Assembly (NCBI RefSeq): GCF_002940205.1
Contig: NZ_MDSK01000006.1
Coordinates: 100,049 to 164,048 of the forward strand
Length of the DNA stretch: 64,000 bases
DNA from: Xanthomonas arboricola pv. guizotiae
GTDB lineage: Bacteria; Pseudomonadota; Gammaproteobacteria; Xanthomonadales; Xanthomonadaceae
Direction of reading: 5' to 3'
The position numbers and the translations under genes were made by a program. The notes below the pieces were generated by a model. That model saw only the letters and a program-made list of their open reading frames with translations, ran no database searches and had not been told where the DNA came from. Shown here one piece after another: positions 12,015 to 20,549 of this stretch; position 1 is the first letter of the stretch; each line of letters starts with the position of its first letter.

Positions 12015-13562
12015 TTACCAGCTGCCCGTGGTCTTGAACTCTTCGATGCCCTTCTTGAAGCTGGCTTCGATGTCGTTGTCCCAACCGCCGGTGCTGTTGA
12101 TCCTGGAGACCAGCTCGCCCTGGGTGTTGGCGAAGTGCGCGTGCAGGCCTTCTTCGAACGCCAGCAGCTTGTTGACCGGCACGTCATCGAGGTAGCCCTC
12201 GTTGACGGCATAGATCGACAGCGCCTGGTTGGCGATGGACATCGGCGCGTATTGCTTCTGCTTCATCAGTTCGGTGACGCGCTGACCGCGCTCGAGCTGC
12301 TTGCGGGTGGCTTCGTCCAGGTCCGAGGCGAACTGCGCGAACGCGGCCAGCTCACGGTACTGGGCCAGCGAGATACGGATGCCGCCGGACAGCTTCTTGA
12401 TGATCTTGGTCTGGGCCGCACCACCGACGCGCGACACCGAGATACCGGCGTTGACGGCCGGACGGATACCGGCGTTGAACAGGTCGGTTTCCAGGAAGAT
12501 CTGGCCGTCGGTGATCGAGATCACGTTGGTCGGCACGAAGGCAGAAACGTCGCCGGCCTGGGTTTCGATGATCGGCAGCGCGGTCAGCGAGCCGGTCTTG
12601 CCGGTCACCGCACCGTTGGTGAACTTCTCAACGTACTCCTCGGACACGCGCGCAGCGCGCTCCAGCAGGCGGGAGTGCAGATAGAACACGTCGCCAGGAT
12701 AGGCTTCGCGACCCGGCGGGCGCTTGAGCAGCAGCGAGATCTGGCGGTAGGCCACCGCCTGCTTGGACAGATCGTCGTAGACGATCAGCGCGTCTTCGCC
12801 GCGGTCCATGAAGTACTCGCCCATGGTGCAGCCGGCATACGGGCTGATGTACTGCATCGCGGCCGATTCGGACGCGGTCGCAGCCACCACCACGGTGTGC
12901 GCCAGCGCGCCGTTTTCTTCCAGCTTGCGCACGATGTTGGCAACGGTCGAGGCCTTCTGGCCGATCGCCACGTACACGCACTTGATGCCGGTGCCCTTCT
13001 GGTTGATCACCGCATCGATCGCCAGCGCGGTCTTGCCGGTCTGACGGTCGCCGATGACCAGCTCGCGCTGGCCACGGCCGATCGGAATCATTGCATCGAC
13101 CGACTTGTAACCGGTCTGTACCGGCTGGTCGACCGACTTACGCCAGATCACGCCGGGCGCAACGCGCTCCACCGGTGCGGTCTGGGTGGCGCCCAGCGGG
13201 CCCTTGCCGTCGATCGGCTCGCCCAGCGCGTTGACCACGCGACCGAGCAATTCCGGACCGACCGGCACTTCCAGGATGCGGCCGGTGGTCTTGGCCACGT
13301 CGCCTTCGCGCAGGTTTTCGTAATCGCCCAGCACCACGGCGCCGACCGAATCGCGCTCCAGGTTCAGTGCGAGCGCGAAGGTGTTGTTCGGCAGTTCGAT
13401 CATTTCGCCCTGCATCACGTCGGCCAGGCCGAAGATGCGCACGATGCCGTCGGACACGCTGGTCACGGAGCCTTCGTTGCGCGACTCTGCGGACAGCTTG
13501 ACCGCTTCGATGCGGGTCTTGATCAGGTCGCTGATTTCGGAGGGGTTGAGCGTGGTTGCCAT
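12015..13562 (-). CDS. atpA: ATP synthase F1 alpha subunit
   Basis: The 515-residue non-catalytic subunit has the P-loop [13 protein letters not shown] (about residue 170), Walker [13 protein letters not shown] and the arginine-finger signature [10 protein letters not shown]. Length and ends are normal. It follows atpH by 47 bases on the minus strand. Confidence 0.98.
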   Translation of the reverse strand: MATTLNPSEISDLIKTRIEAVKLSAESRNEGSVTSVSDGIVRIFGLADVMQGEMIELPNNTFALALNLERDSVGAVVLGDYENLREGDVAKTTGRILEVPVGPELLGRVVNALGEPIDGKGPLGATQTAPVERVAPGVIWRKSVDQPVQTGYKSVDAMIPIGRGQRELVIGDRQTGKTALAIDAVINQKGTGIKCVYVAIGQKASTVANIVRKLEENGALAHTVVVAATASESAAMQYISPYAGCTMGEYFMDRGEDALIVYDDLSKQAVAYRQISLLLKRPPGREAYPGDVFYLHSRLLERAARVSEEYVEKFTNGAVTGKTGSLTALPIIETQAGDVSAFVPTNVISITDGQIFLETDLFNAGIRPAVNAGISVSRVGGAAQTKIIKKLSGGIRISLAQYRELAAFAQFASDLDEATRKQLERGQRVTELMKQKQYAPMSIANQALSIYAVNEGYLDDVPVNKLLAFEEGLHAHFANTQGELVSRINSTGGWDNDIEASFKKGIEEFKTTGSW

Positions 13563-13609
13563 CGTTCAGTCCTAGGTGCCGGCCGCGAGGGCCATGCGTT
13601 TATGTGAAT

Positions 13610-14137
13610 TCAGTGGGCGAGCGAGCTTTGCAGACGCGCAAGCTTGCCCTTCAGCGAGCCGTCGATGACCACGTCGCCGGTGTCGATCACCGCGCCGCCG
13701 ATCAACGAAGCATCCACCGCGGTGGTGATGTCCACCTCGCGGCCGAAACGCTTCTTCAGCGCAGCAGCGATCGTGTCCAGTTCCGCCTGGCTCATTGCAG
13801 CCGCCGAGGTCACCGTCGCCTTGACGACGTGTTCGGCTTCGGCCCGCAGTTGTTCGTACAGTCCTGCCACTTCCGGCAGCAGCGACAGCCGCTGCGCGTC
13901 GGCCAGCAGGCCGAGGAAACGCAGATAGTCTTCGCCCGCCTGCGGCGGCGCCAGCAGCGTCACTGCCTGTTCCTGGCCCAGGGCCGGGTTGAGCAGCAAT
14001 GCAGCCACGCGCGGGTCGCCGGCCACCTGCGCCGAAAACGCCAGCGCATCGGACCAGGGCGCGAAGTTGCCGCCCTCACGCGCGATCGCAAACGCGGCGC
14101 GGCCGTACGGACGGGCAAGTGTGAGGGCCTGACTCAT
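13610..14137 (-). CDS. atpH: ATP synthase F1 delta subunit
   Basis: The 175-residue subunit links the F1 head to the peripheral stalk. The N-terminal helical bundle ([20 protein letters not shown]) and the C-terminal motif [19 protein letters not shown] are typical of OSCP/delta. It lies 3 bases after atpF. Confidence 0.96.
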   Translation of the reverse strand: MSQALTLARPYGRAAFAIAREGGNFAPWSDALAFSAQVAGDPRVAALLLNPALGQEQAVTLLAPPQAGEDYLRFLGLLADAQRLSLLPEVAGLYEQLRAEAEHVVKATVTSAAAMSQAELDTIAAALKKRFGREVDITTAVDASLIGGAVIDTGDVVIDGSLKGKLARLQSSLAH

Positions 14138-14140
14138 CGC

Positions 14141-14611
14141 TTAAATCTCCGCCGCCAGCTCGTCGAGCAGCGCCTTGTGGGCGTTGGCATCGATTTCGCG
14201 CTTGAGCAGCTTTTCTGCACCGCTGACGGCCAGCACCGAGACCTGCTTGCGCAGTTCCTCGCGGGCACGCGTGGCGGATGCGTCGATTTCGGTCTGCGCC
14301 AGATCCTTCTGACGGGTCGCTTCGGCAATTGCCTCCTGCTTGGCCGCTTCGATGATCTGGTTGGCGCGCGCATGGGCCTGATCGATGATCTCGTTGGCCT
14401 TGGTGCGTGCGTCCTTCAGTGCTTCGTTGACCTTTTCCTGCGCCTGCGCCAGATCCTTCTGACTGCGATCGGCCGCAGCCAGACCTTCAGCGATCTTTTG
14501 CTGACGCTCTTCGATCGCCTGCAGCAGCGGCGGCCAGATCTTGGTCGCGACGATCCAGATCAGACCGGCGAAGGCCAGCGCCTGGGCAAAGATGGTAAGG
14601 GTGATATCCAT
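14141..14611 (-). CDS. atpF: ATP synthase F0 subunit b
   Basis: The 156-residue protein has one N-terminal membrane helix (about 5-25) followed by a long charged coiled coil ([20 protein letters not shown] and onward). This is the b-subunit design of the peripheral stalk. Spacing to atpH is only 3 bases, so the two are translationally linked. Confidence 0.96.
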   Translation of the reverse strand: MDITLTIFAQALAFAGLIWIVATKIWPPLLQAIEERQQKIAEGLAAADRSQKDLAQAQEKVNEALKDARTKANEIIDQAHARANQIIEAAKQEAIAEATRQKDLAQTEIDASATRAREELRKQVSVLAVSGAEKLLKREIDANAHKALLDELAAEI

Positions 14612-14725
14612 GGGTCGCTCAATCGCTGTTTAGGGGTGAAAGCGCCACCGCACAGGCGGCGCTTTCCGACCTTCATCCGCGGACGCAACCGCGCACGGTT
14701 GCCTCCACATCCTGCTACCGCTGGA

Positions 14726-15100
<375 letters not shown>

Positions 15101-15901
15101 TCAGTGACTGTCTTCGGCCAGGCTCAGATACACGATCGACAGCATCATGAAAATGAAGGCCTGCAGCGGAATCACCAACAGGTGGAACAGCATCCAGCCG
15201 AGGCCGAATGCGCCGCCAGCGACCATGCCGGCGATGCCCGCACCGCCCAGCACCCAGATCAGCAGGAAGACGATCTCGCCGCCGAACATGTTGCCGAACA
15301 GTCGCATCGCCAGCGAAATCGGCTTGCTCAGCCACTCGACGATGTTCAAAAGCAGGTTGAACGGCATCATCCACTTGCCGAACGGCGCCGTCAGGAACTC
15401 CTTGGTCATGCCGCCCACGCCCTTGGAGCGCAGCGAGAACACGATCATCAGGAAGAACACGCTGATCGACATGCCCAGGGTGGCATTGACGTCGGCGGTG
15501 GGCACCGGCTTCCAGGCGTGGATGCCGGCCCAGCCCAGCGGGATGGCGATGAAATCGGCCGGGATCATCTTGATGAGGTTCATCAACAGGATCCAGAAGA
15601 AGATGGTGATCGCGATCGGCGTCACCAGCTTGCTGCTGCCGTGATAGGTGTCCTTGGCCTGGCGGTCGACAAACTCGAGGCAGATCTCGACAAACGCCTG
15701 CCACTTGCCCGGCACGCCGGCGGTGGCATTGCGGGTTGCCGTCCAGAACGCGAAGACCATCACCAGGCCCATCAACACCGCCATGACCAGGGTATCGACG
15801 TGGATGGTCCAAAACGTGCCGCCACCCTCGCGAACCGGATAGATCAGGTTCTGCAAGTGATGCTGGATATAGGAGGTAGGTGTTGCTGCCTCGCCCGCCA
15901 T
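15101..15901 (-). CDS. atpB: ATP synthase F0 subunit a
   Basis: The 266-residue membrane subunit forms the proton half-channels. The essential Arg sits in ISLAMRLFGNMFGGEI, the family hallmark. Several hydrophobic helices are visible from about residue 35 on. It lies between atpI and atpE as expected. Confidence 0.97.
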   Translation of the reverse strand: MAGEAATPTSYIQHHLQNLIYPVREGGGTFWTIHVDTLVMAVLMGLVMVFAFWTATRNATAGVPGKWQAFVEICLEFVDRQAKDTYHGSSKLVTPIAITIFFWILLMNLIKMIPADFIAIPLGWAGIHAWKPVPTADVNATLGMSISVFFLMIVFSLRSKGVGGMTKEFLTAPFGKWMMPFNLLLNIVEWLSKPISLAMRLFGNMFGGEIVFLLIWVLGGAGIAGMVAGGAFGLGWMLFHLLVIPLQAFIFMMLSIVYLSLAEDSH

Positions 15902-15926
15902 GTGTCCGGAGCCCTTTAAGTTCGAA

Positions 15927-16292
15927 TCAACGCCTGGCCAGAGCCAGAACCTGAAAAATCAGCCCGATGGCGATACCCGCCAGCAAGGCCAGAGGAGGCA
16001 GCCGCCACAGGCCGAAGCCCAGCGCCAGCGCCACGAAAACCAACACCCACTTCAACACCATCGCCAGAATCAGCCGGACCATGGCAATGCCGGCGGCCTG
16101 GATACCGCCACCTAGCGCGGTACGTGCTGCCACCCAACCGCCCAGCACCGTCGCAAACCCGGTCAATGCCAGACCGGCGGAGTAACGGGGACCGACCAAC
16201 AGCAACCCCAGACTGGTTATAGCTACAGCGGCAAGCGGATATACCGCAGCGCGCAGCATCAACCGCCGACCCGCGTCAACGGAGTTCAGCAC
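15927..16292 (-). CDS. atpI: ATP synthase assembly protein I
   Basis: The 121-residue protein has four membrane helices and belongs to the AtpI/F0 assembly family; it is thought to help assemble the c ring or bring in Mg2+. The GTG at 16292 is my start because TAAGG lies 8 bases upstream; no ATG gives better spacing. It is the first gene of the operon, so the promoter lies just upstream. Confidence 0.85.
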   Translation of the reverse strand: MLNSVDAGRRLMLRAAVYPLAAVAITSLGLLLVGPRYSAGLALTGFATVLGGWVAARTALGGGIQAAGIAMVRLILAMVLKWVLVFVALALGFGLWRLPPLALLAGIAIGLIFQVLALARR

Positions 16293-16351
16293 TACGGTTA
16301 CCTTACGTGTGAATGAGTGGGAAGCGCAGCTGCGCCTCGTCGAGCCGCGAA

Positions 16352-16381
16352 AGTATAGCAATGGGACAAATTGCGAGACAA
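16352..16381 (-). promoter_or_regulatory. Likely sigma-70 promoter of the atp operon
   Basis: On the minus strand there is a TTGTCT (16381-16376), an 18-base spacer and TATACT (16357-16352). This predicts a start about 50 bases before the atpI GTG codon. It is the best promoter-like sequence in the gap. Confidence 0.55.
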
Positions 16382-16399
16382 CCGGCAGAGGTCATCGCT

Positions 16400-16551
16400 T
16401 GCTGCAATGCACCACGTGGCTGCCGCCGCAGCGGGTGGGAACTTTGCCACAAACCGGCGGTCATAACCCGCGAGGCCTGCACATCCTCGTCGAAAGGTAC
16501 TGCCGCAGGTCGCTTATGGGAGCCCCGGAACACCGGGGCTCCTGCTTTTTT
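16400..16551 (+). ncRNA. Candidate small RNA ending in an orphan terminator
   Basis: A perfect 10-bp stem (GGAGCCCCGG / CCGGGGCTCC, loop AACA, 16519-16542) followed by TGC and six T residues is a textbook plus-strand terminator. No plus-strand gene precedes it: the DNA to the left is the atpI promoter and gene on the other strand. The simplest reading is a small RNA starting somewhere between about 16360 and 16480. Its 5' end cannot be placed from sequence. The stretch from 16552 to the next gene at 16823 holds no gene; it includes AAAGTCTGACCCC at 16666-16678, which resembles ends of some mobile elements. Confidence 0.4.
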
Positions 16552-16822
16552 ACGCATTTTGTCGCACCTTGCGACCTTCCCGTCGGCGGTCCAATCCGCG
16601 CCCGCGTCAGGTGAAACACGCCATATCGCTTCGCGATTGGCGCGCGGATTGTGTGGCTTACGAATAAAGTCTGACCCCTGCAGCAGCGGACCGTTTTGTC
16701 CGATTGCTATCTCGGCCTTCACGCTCATGCGACAGTTCCTTCACTCATGGAAGACGTCGGCTTATCGAAGATGCGCCGCACAGGCCAGAACGCCTGACCA
16801 TTCCAAGAATTCGGAGCTCCCC

Positions 16823-17635
16823 ATGAAACACCTTCTCGCACTGGCCATCCCGTGCGTATTGGCTGCCGCCTACGCCGCGCCGGCGCACGCAGAAGATACC
16901 GATGACCGCTTCCAGCTCCGTCTCGGTGCGATGAACGTCGACAACGACAACACCATCCGTGGCAACACGCTGGTGGCGGGCAACAACGTGTCGGTCAACG
17001 AAGACTTCAAGCTCGGCGGCAAGGAGTGGGAGCCGCGCGTCGATGGCGTGTTCCGCATCAGCACCCGCCAGCGCCTGATCTTCGATTACTTCAAGTACGA
17101 CAAGGATCGCCGCGAGACCCTGACCCAGGACATCAGCGGCGGCGGCGTCACCGTGCCGACCGGCAGCTTCATCAAGGGCGAGCTGAAGTATCAGGTCGCT
17201 ACCCTGGTGTACGACTACTCGGTCATCGATTCGCCGGAATTCAGCCTGGGCCTGCAGATCGGCGCCGAGTACGCCAAGGTCGAAGCCAACGCATACGCCG
17301 ATCTGGGCAGCGTCTTCAGTGGCGACGTGCTGGACGAAAGCGAAGACGGCGTCGCGCCGGTGGTCGGCATCCGCTTCACCGCACGTCCGAGCGAGCACTG
17401 GCTGTTCAACGTGCAGGGCCAGTACCTCAACACCAGCTGGGGCGACTTCGGCGATTACGACGGCGACCTGAGCCGCGCCAACGCGATTGCCGAATACCGC
17501 TTCACCAAGAACTTCGGCATCTTCGCCGGCTACGACTGGTTCAAGCTCGACGTCGACCAGCGCGGCAGCGACGGCCTGATCGGCCTGAAGCAGGAGTTCA
17601 AGGGCCCGGTCGCAGGCGTGACGTTCGCGTTCTGA
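16823..17635 (+). CDS. Outer-membrane beta-barrel protein
   Basis: The 270-residue protein has a signal peptide cleaved at AHA-E (about residue 23). Alternating amphipathic strands follow, and the last residue is Phe (VAGVTFAF), the outer-membrane assembly signal. It looks like an OmpW/OprF-type or uncharacterised 8-stranded barrel; I cannot name a substrate. GGAG sits 7 bases before the ATG. The gene ends in its own terminator, so it is probably monocistronic. Confidence 0.75.
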   Translation: MKHLLALAIPCVLAAAYAAPAHAEDTDDRFQLRLGAMNVDNDNTIRGNTLVAGNNVSVNEDFKLGGKEWEPRVDGVFRISTRQRLIFDYFKYDKDRRETLTQDISGGGVTVPTGSFIKGELKYQVATLVYDYSVIDSPEFSLGLQIGAEYAKVEANAYADLGSVFSGDVLDESEDGVAPVVGIRFTARPSEHWLFNVQGQYLNTSWGDFGDYDGDLSRANAIAEYRFTKNFGIFAGYDWFKLDVDQRGSDGLIGLKQEFKGPVAGVTFAF

Positions 17636-17655
17636 TCGACGCGCAGCGTTGCACC

Positions 17656-17690
17656 AAAAGGCCCGCGTTTTGCGGGCCTTTTGTCTTTTT
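17656..17690 (+). terminator. Rho-independent terminator after the outer-membrane barrel gene
   Basis: AAAAGGCCCGC and GCGGGCCTTTT form a stem around a GTTTT loop, followed by GTCTTTTT. It lies 20 bases after the stop codon. Confidence 0.85.
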
Positions 17691-18002
17691 GTGCGGTGCC
17701 GACAGCACTAGCGAGTGCGCCGATATCGCCATGCGCGACCTATTGCATCTGCGCCTTGAAGGCCGGATCGGCATGGCAATGCCGCACCAGCATCCACACC
17801 GTCACGCCCGCCTGCGCCGCACGGCAGGTCATTGTGCACGGCGACGATGCGCCGGCCCCTCGTCCTGCTGCGCAGCTGCAACGCGCCATGGGACCACAGC
17901 GCAGAGCATCAACACTGCGAGCACTGCATTCCGTGGCGCATGCAGCGCCCCGGCGGGAACGGCCGCACCCTGAAACCCGCCCGGCAGCACACCGAAACAA
18001 CA
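17691..18002. other. Gap between convergent genes, possible gene remnant
   Basis: I see no convincing gene. On the minus strand one frame carries a signal-peptide-like stretch (LAVLMLCAVVPWRVAAAQ, about 17866-17919). The neighbouring frame then gives a Cys-containing tail (WMLVRHCHADPAF) ending near 17740. A frameshifted small secreted protein would explain this, but the signal is weak. Confidence 0.3.
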
Positions 18003-18027
18003 ACGCCCCGCGCAAGGCGGGGCGTCG
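18003..18027 (-). terminator. Terminator of the lpdA/aceF unit
   Basis: On the minus strand CGCCCCGC and GCGGGGCG form a stem around a small loop, followed by TTGTTGTTT. It lies about 25-50 bases after the lpdA stop. Confidence 0.7.
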
Positions 18028-18052
18028 CTGGCCGTGCCGCAAGTGGCGGCGC

Positions 18053-19885
18053 TTACTTCTTCTTGGGGATGTACAGGTCGGTGATGGTGCCGTCGTAGAC
18101 CTCGGCGGCCATGCCGACCGATTCGCTCAGGGTCGGATGCGCGTGGATGGTGTGGCCGATGTCTTCGGCCTCGGCGCCCATCTCGATCGCTAGGCCGATT
18201 TCGGCCAGCAGGTCGCCGGCATGCACGCCGACGATGGCGCCACCGATCACGCGATGGGTCTCTTCATCGAAGATCAGCTTGGTGAAGCCCTCGGTGCGGC
18301 CGATGCCGATGGCGCGGCCGCTGGCGGCCCACGGGAACTTGGCCACGCCGACCTTCAGGCCCTTGGCCTTGGCTTCGGTTTCGGTGACGCCGACCCAGGC
18401 GATTTCCGGATTGGTGTACGCCACCGACGGAATGACCCGCGCTACCCATTCCTTCTTCTCGCCGGCAGCCACTTCGGCGGCCAGCTTGCCTTCGTGCGTG
18501 GCCTTGTGCGCCAGCATCGGGTTACCGACGATGTCGCCGATGGCGAAGATGTGCGGCACGTTGGTGCGCATCTGCCGATCGACCGGAATGAAGCCGCGCT
18601 CGGTGACGGTGACGCCGGCCTTGTCGGCACCGATCTTCTTGCCGTTGGGAGTACGGCCCACGGCGACTAGCACGCGATCGTACGCAGTGGCCTGCAGGGC
18701 CGGCTTTTCGCCTTCCACGGCCGCTTCGAAGGACACGGTGATGCCGGCCTTGTCGGCCCTGACGTCGGTGGCCTTGGTCTTGAGATGGACCTCCACGCCC
18801 TGCTTCTTCAGGCGATCGGCCAGCGGCTTGACCAGGTCCTTGTCGGCGCCCGGCATCAGCTGGTCCATGAACTCGACCACGGTGACCTTGCTGCCGAGCG
18901 CGCTGTACACCGTGGCCATTTCCAGGCCGATGATGCCGCCGCCGACCACCAGCAGGGTCGTTGGAATGTCGTGCAGCTCCAGCGCGTCGGTGGAGTCCAT
19001 CACGCGCTTGTCGTCCCACGGGAAGTTCGGCAGCTTCACCGCCTGCGAACCGGCGGCGATGATGCAATGCTCGAAGCGCAGCAGCTGGGTCTTGCCGTCG
19101 TCGCCAACGATCTCCAGCTCGTTGGGCGACACGAACGACGCCACGCCGGTGACGGTGCGCACCTTGCGCTGCTTGGCCATGCTGGCCAGGCCACCGGTGA
19201 GCTTGCCGACCACCTTTTCCTTGTACTCGCGCAGCTTGTCCAGGGTGATCCTGGGCTGGCCGAAGTCCACGCCAAAATCGCCAGCGTGCGCCACTTCGTC
19301 GATCACCGCGGCGGCATGCAGCAGCGCCTTGGACGGGATGCAGCCGACATTGAGGCAGACCCCGCCCAGGCTGGCGTAGCGCTCGATCAGCACCGTATCC
19401 AGGCCGAGGTCGGCGGCGCGGAATGCGGCGGTGTAGCCGCCGGGGCCGGCGCCGAGCACCACCATCTTGCAGTCGATGTCGGCCGGCTTGCCGCTGGCCA
19501 GTGCGGGCTTGGACGGCGCCGGTTCGGCCGGAGCGCGATGCGACGGCGTCACCGGCGGCTTGCTGCCGGGCGCGACGGCGGGCGCTGCAGCCGCCGGTGC
19601 GGGCTTGCTGTCGGCCTTGGCGGGCGCAGCCGGTGCGGCGGCCTCGCCTTCGGCTTCCAGCAGCAGCACCAGCGCACCTTCGGACAGGCTGTCGCCCACC
19701 TTGACCTTGAGCTCCTTGACCACACCGGCGGCCGAGGACGGCACTTCCAGCGTGGCCTTGTCCGACTCCAGCGTTACCAGGCCCTGGTCCTTGACCACGC
19801 TGTCGCCGACGGCGACCAGCACTTCGATGACGGGGACATCGCTGTAATCGCCGATGTCGGGAACCTTGATTTCAATGACCGCCAT
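18053..19885 (-). CDS. lpdA: Dihydrolipoyl dehydrogenase (E3) with N-terminal lipoyl domain
   Basis: E3 reoxidises dihydrolipoamide using FAD and NAD+ in pyruvate dehydrogenase. At 610 residues it is longer than the usual 475 because of an N-terminal lipoyl domain (about 1-80, lipoyl Lys in SDKATLEV) and an Ala/Pro linker (about 85-150). The enzyme part has the FAD loop GAGPGGYTAAFR, the redox pair CLNVGC, the NAD loop GGGIIGLEMA and the C-terminal catalytic His in HAHPTLSE. GGAG lies 7 bases before the ATG at 19885. It follows aceF and a small secreted-protein gene, so it belongs to the PDH complex. Lipoyl-E3 fusions are known in some proteobacteria. Confidence 0.95.
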   Translation of the reverse strand: MAVIEIKVPDIGDYSDVPVIEVLVAVGDSVVKDQGLVTLESDKATLEVPSSAAGVVKELKVKVGDSLSEGALVLLLEAEGEAAAPAAPAKADSKPAPAAAAPAVAPGSKPPVTPSHRAPAEPAPSKPALASGKPADIDCKMVVLGAGPGGYTAAFRAADLGLDTVLIERYASLGGVCLNVGCIPSKALLHAAAVIDEVAHAGDFGVDFGQPRITLDKLREYKEKVVGKLTGGLASMAKQRKVRTVTGVASFVSPNELEIVGDDGKTQLLRFEHCIIAAGSQAVKLPNFPWDDKRVMDSTDALELHDIPTTLLVVGGGIIGLEMATVYSALGSKVTVVEFMDQLMPGADKDLVKPLADRLKKQGVEVHLKTKATDVRADKAGITVSFEAAVEGEKPALQATAYDRVLVAVGRTPNGKKIGADKAGVTVTERGFIPVDRQMRTNVPHIFAIGDIVGNPMLAHKATHEGKLAAEVAAGEKKEWVARVIPSVAYTNPEIAWVGVTETEAKAKGLKVGVAKFPWAASGRAIGIGRTEGFTKLIFDEETHRVIGGAIVGVHAGDLLAEIGLAIEMGAEAEDIGHTIHAHPTLSESVGMAAEVYDGTITDLYIPKKK

Positions 19886-19901
19886 TTGCTTCTCCTGTGG
19901 C

Positions 19902-20549
19902 TCAACCGGCCGTGCCGGCAAGCGTCTGCTGGAGTTCATCCAGCGACGATTCGATTTGGGTCCAGCGCTTGTCGCGCTTCTTTTCCCTGCCTTCGCTGGC
20001 TTCGATCAGCAGCGCGGCCTGTTGCAACAGCAACTCGCCGGCGCCGCAGCTCGGGCGCGTGCCGCTGTAGCGCACGCCATCGACCTGGAACGACAGCACT
20101 TCGCCCTCGCTCACCGGCGCAGTGCGTCCGTTCGGTGCGAGCCGGGTCAGCGTAGTGGTCCAGTTGCTGACCAAGCGCTTCGCCAGCGCCGCCGGAATCG
20201 GGACCTCCGCCGTTTCCGGGGTCTGTTCGGTGCGGAACTGCACACTGCCGCGGTCGGTCTGGCTGACCCAGCTGTAGACGCGCTCATCGGCGCGGCTATG
20301 CCGCAGCGTCCAGTCGGCGCCGTCCTTGCCCGGCACCAGCGACACCGCGCTCTCCACGCCACGCGTGGGCAGCGTCAACAGCGACAAGGCCGGCTTGCTG
20401 CCGCCATCCAGCAGCGTGGCGACAGCAGTACCGTAGTTGCCCACGGCCGGCGGCCAGCCGCGCCCCAGCGTGCTGTCGCATTCGCGGGCGACCGCCGCTG
20501 TCCACGGCAGCACGCCGAGCACGGCAATGGTCAGCAGCGCAGCCCTCAC
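19902..20549 (-). CDS. Uncharacterised secreted protein inside the pyruvate dehydrogenase operon
   Basis: This encodes 215 residues from a GTG that overlaps the aceF stop by 4 bases (GTGA), so it is translationally coupled to aceF. A signal peptide (ALLTIAVLGVLPWTAAVA) is followed by a beta-rich region. A charged helical C terminus (EASEGREKKRDKRWTQIESSLDELQQTL, shortened here to KKRDKRWTQIESSLDELQQ) closes the protein. Two Cys residues (RECDS, PSCGAGE) could pair. I do not recognise the family. It is odd to find an exported protein between two cytoplasmic PDH subunits; lpdA follows after 16 bases. Confidence 0.75.
   Translation of the reverse strand: MRAALLTIAVLGVLPWTAAVARECDSTLGRGWPPAVGNYGTAVATLLDGGSKPALSLLTLPTRGVESAVSLVPGKDGADWTLRHSRADERVYSWVSQTDRGSVQFRTEQTPETAEVPIPAALAKRLVSNWTTTLTRLAPNGRTAPVSEGEVLSFQVDGVRYSGTRPSCGAGELLLQQAALLIEASEGREKKRDKRWTQIESSLDELQQTLAGTAG

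Noticed and set aside
16309..16822. Long plus-strand reading frame reaching into the outer-membrane gene
   Set aside because: It lacks a good start and passes through the terminator hairpin; the real gene begins with the signal peptide at 16823.
17740..18042. Minus-strand reading frame of 100 codons with a Cys-rich end
   Set aside because: Its N-terminal part looks non-coding and the signal-peptide-like part is in a different frame. At best it is a frameshifted remnant.
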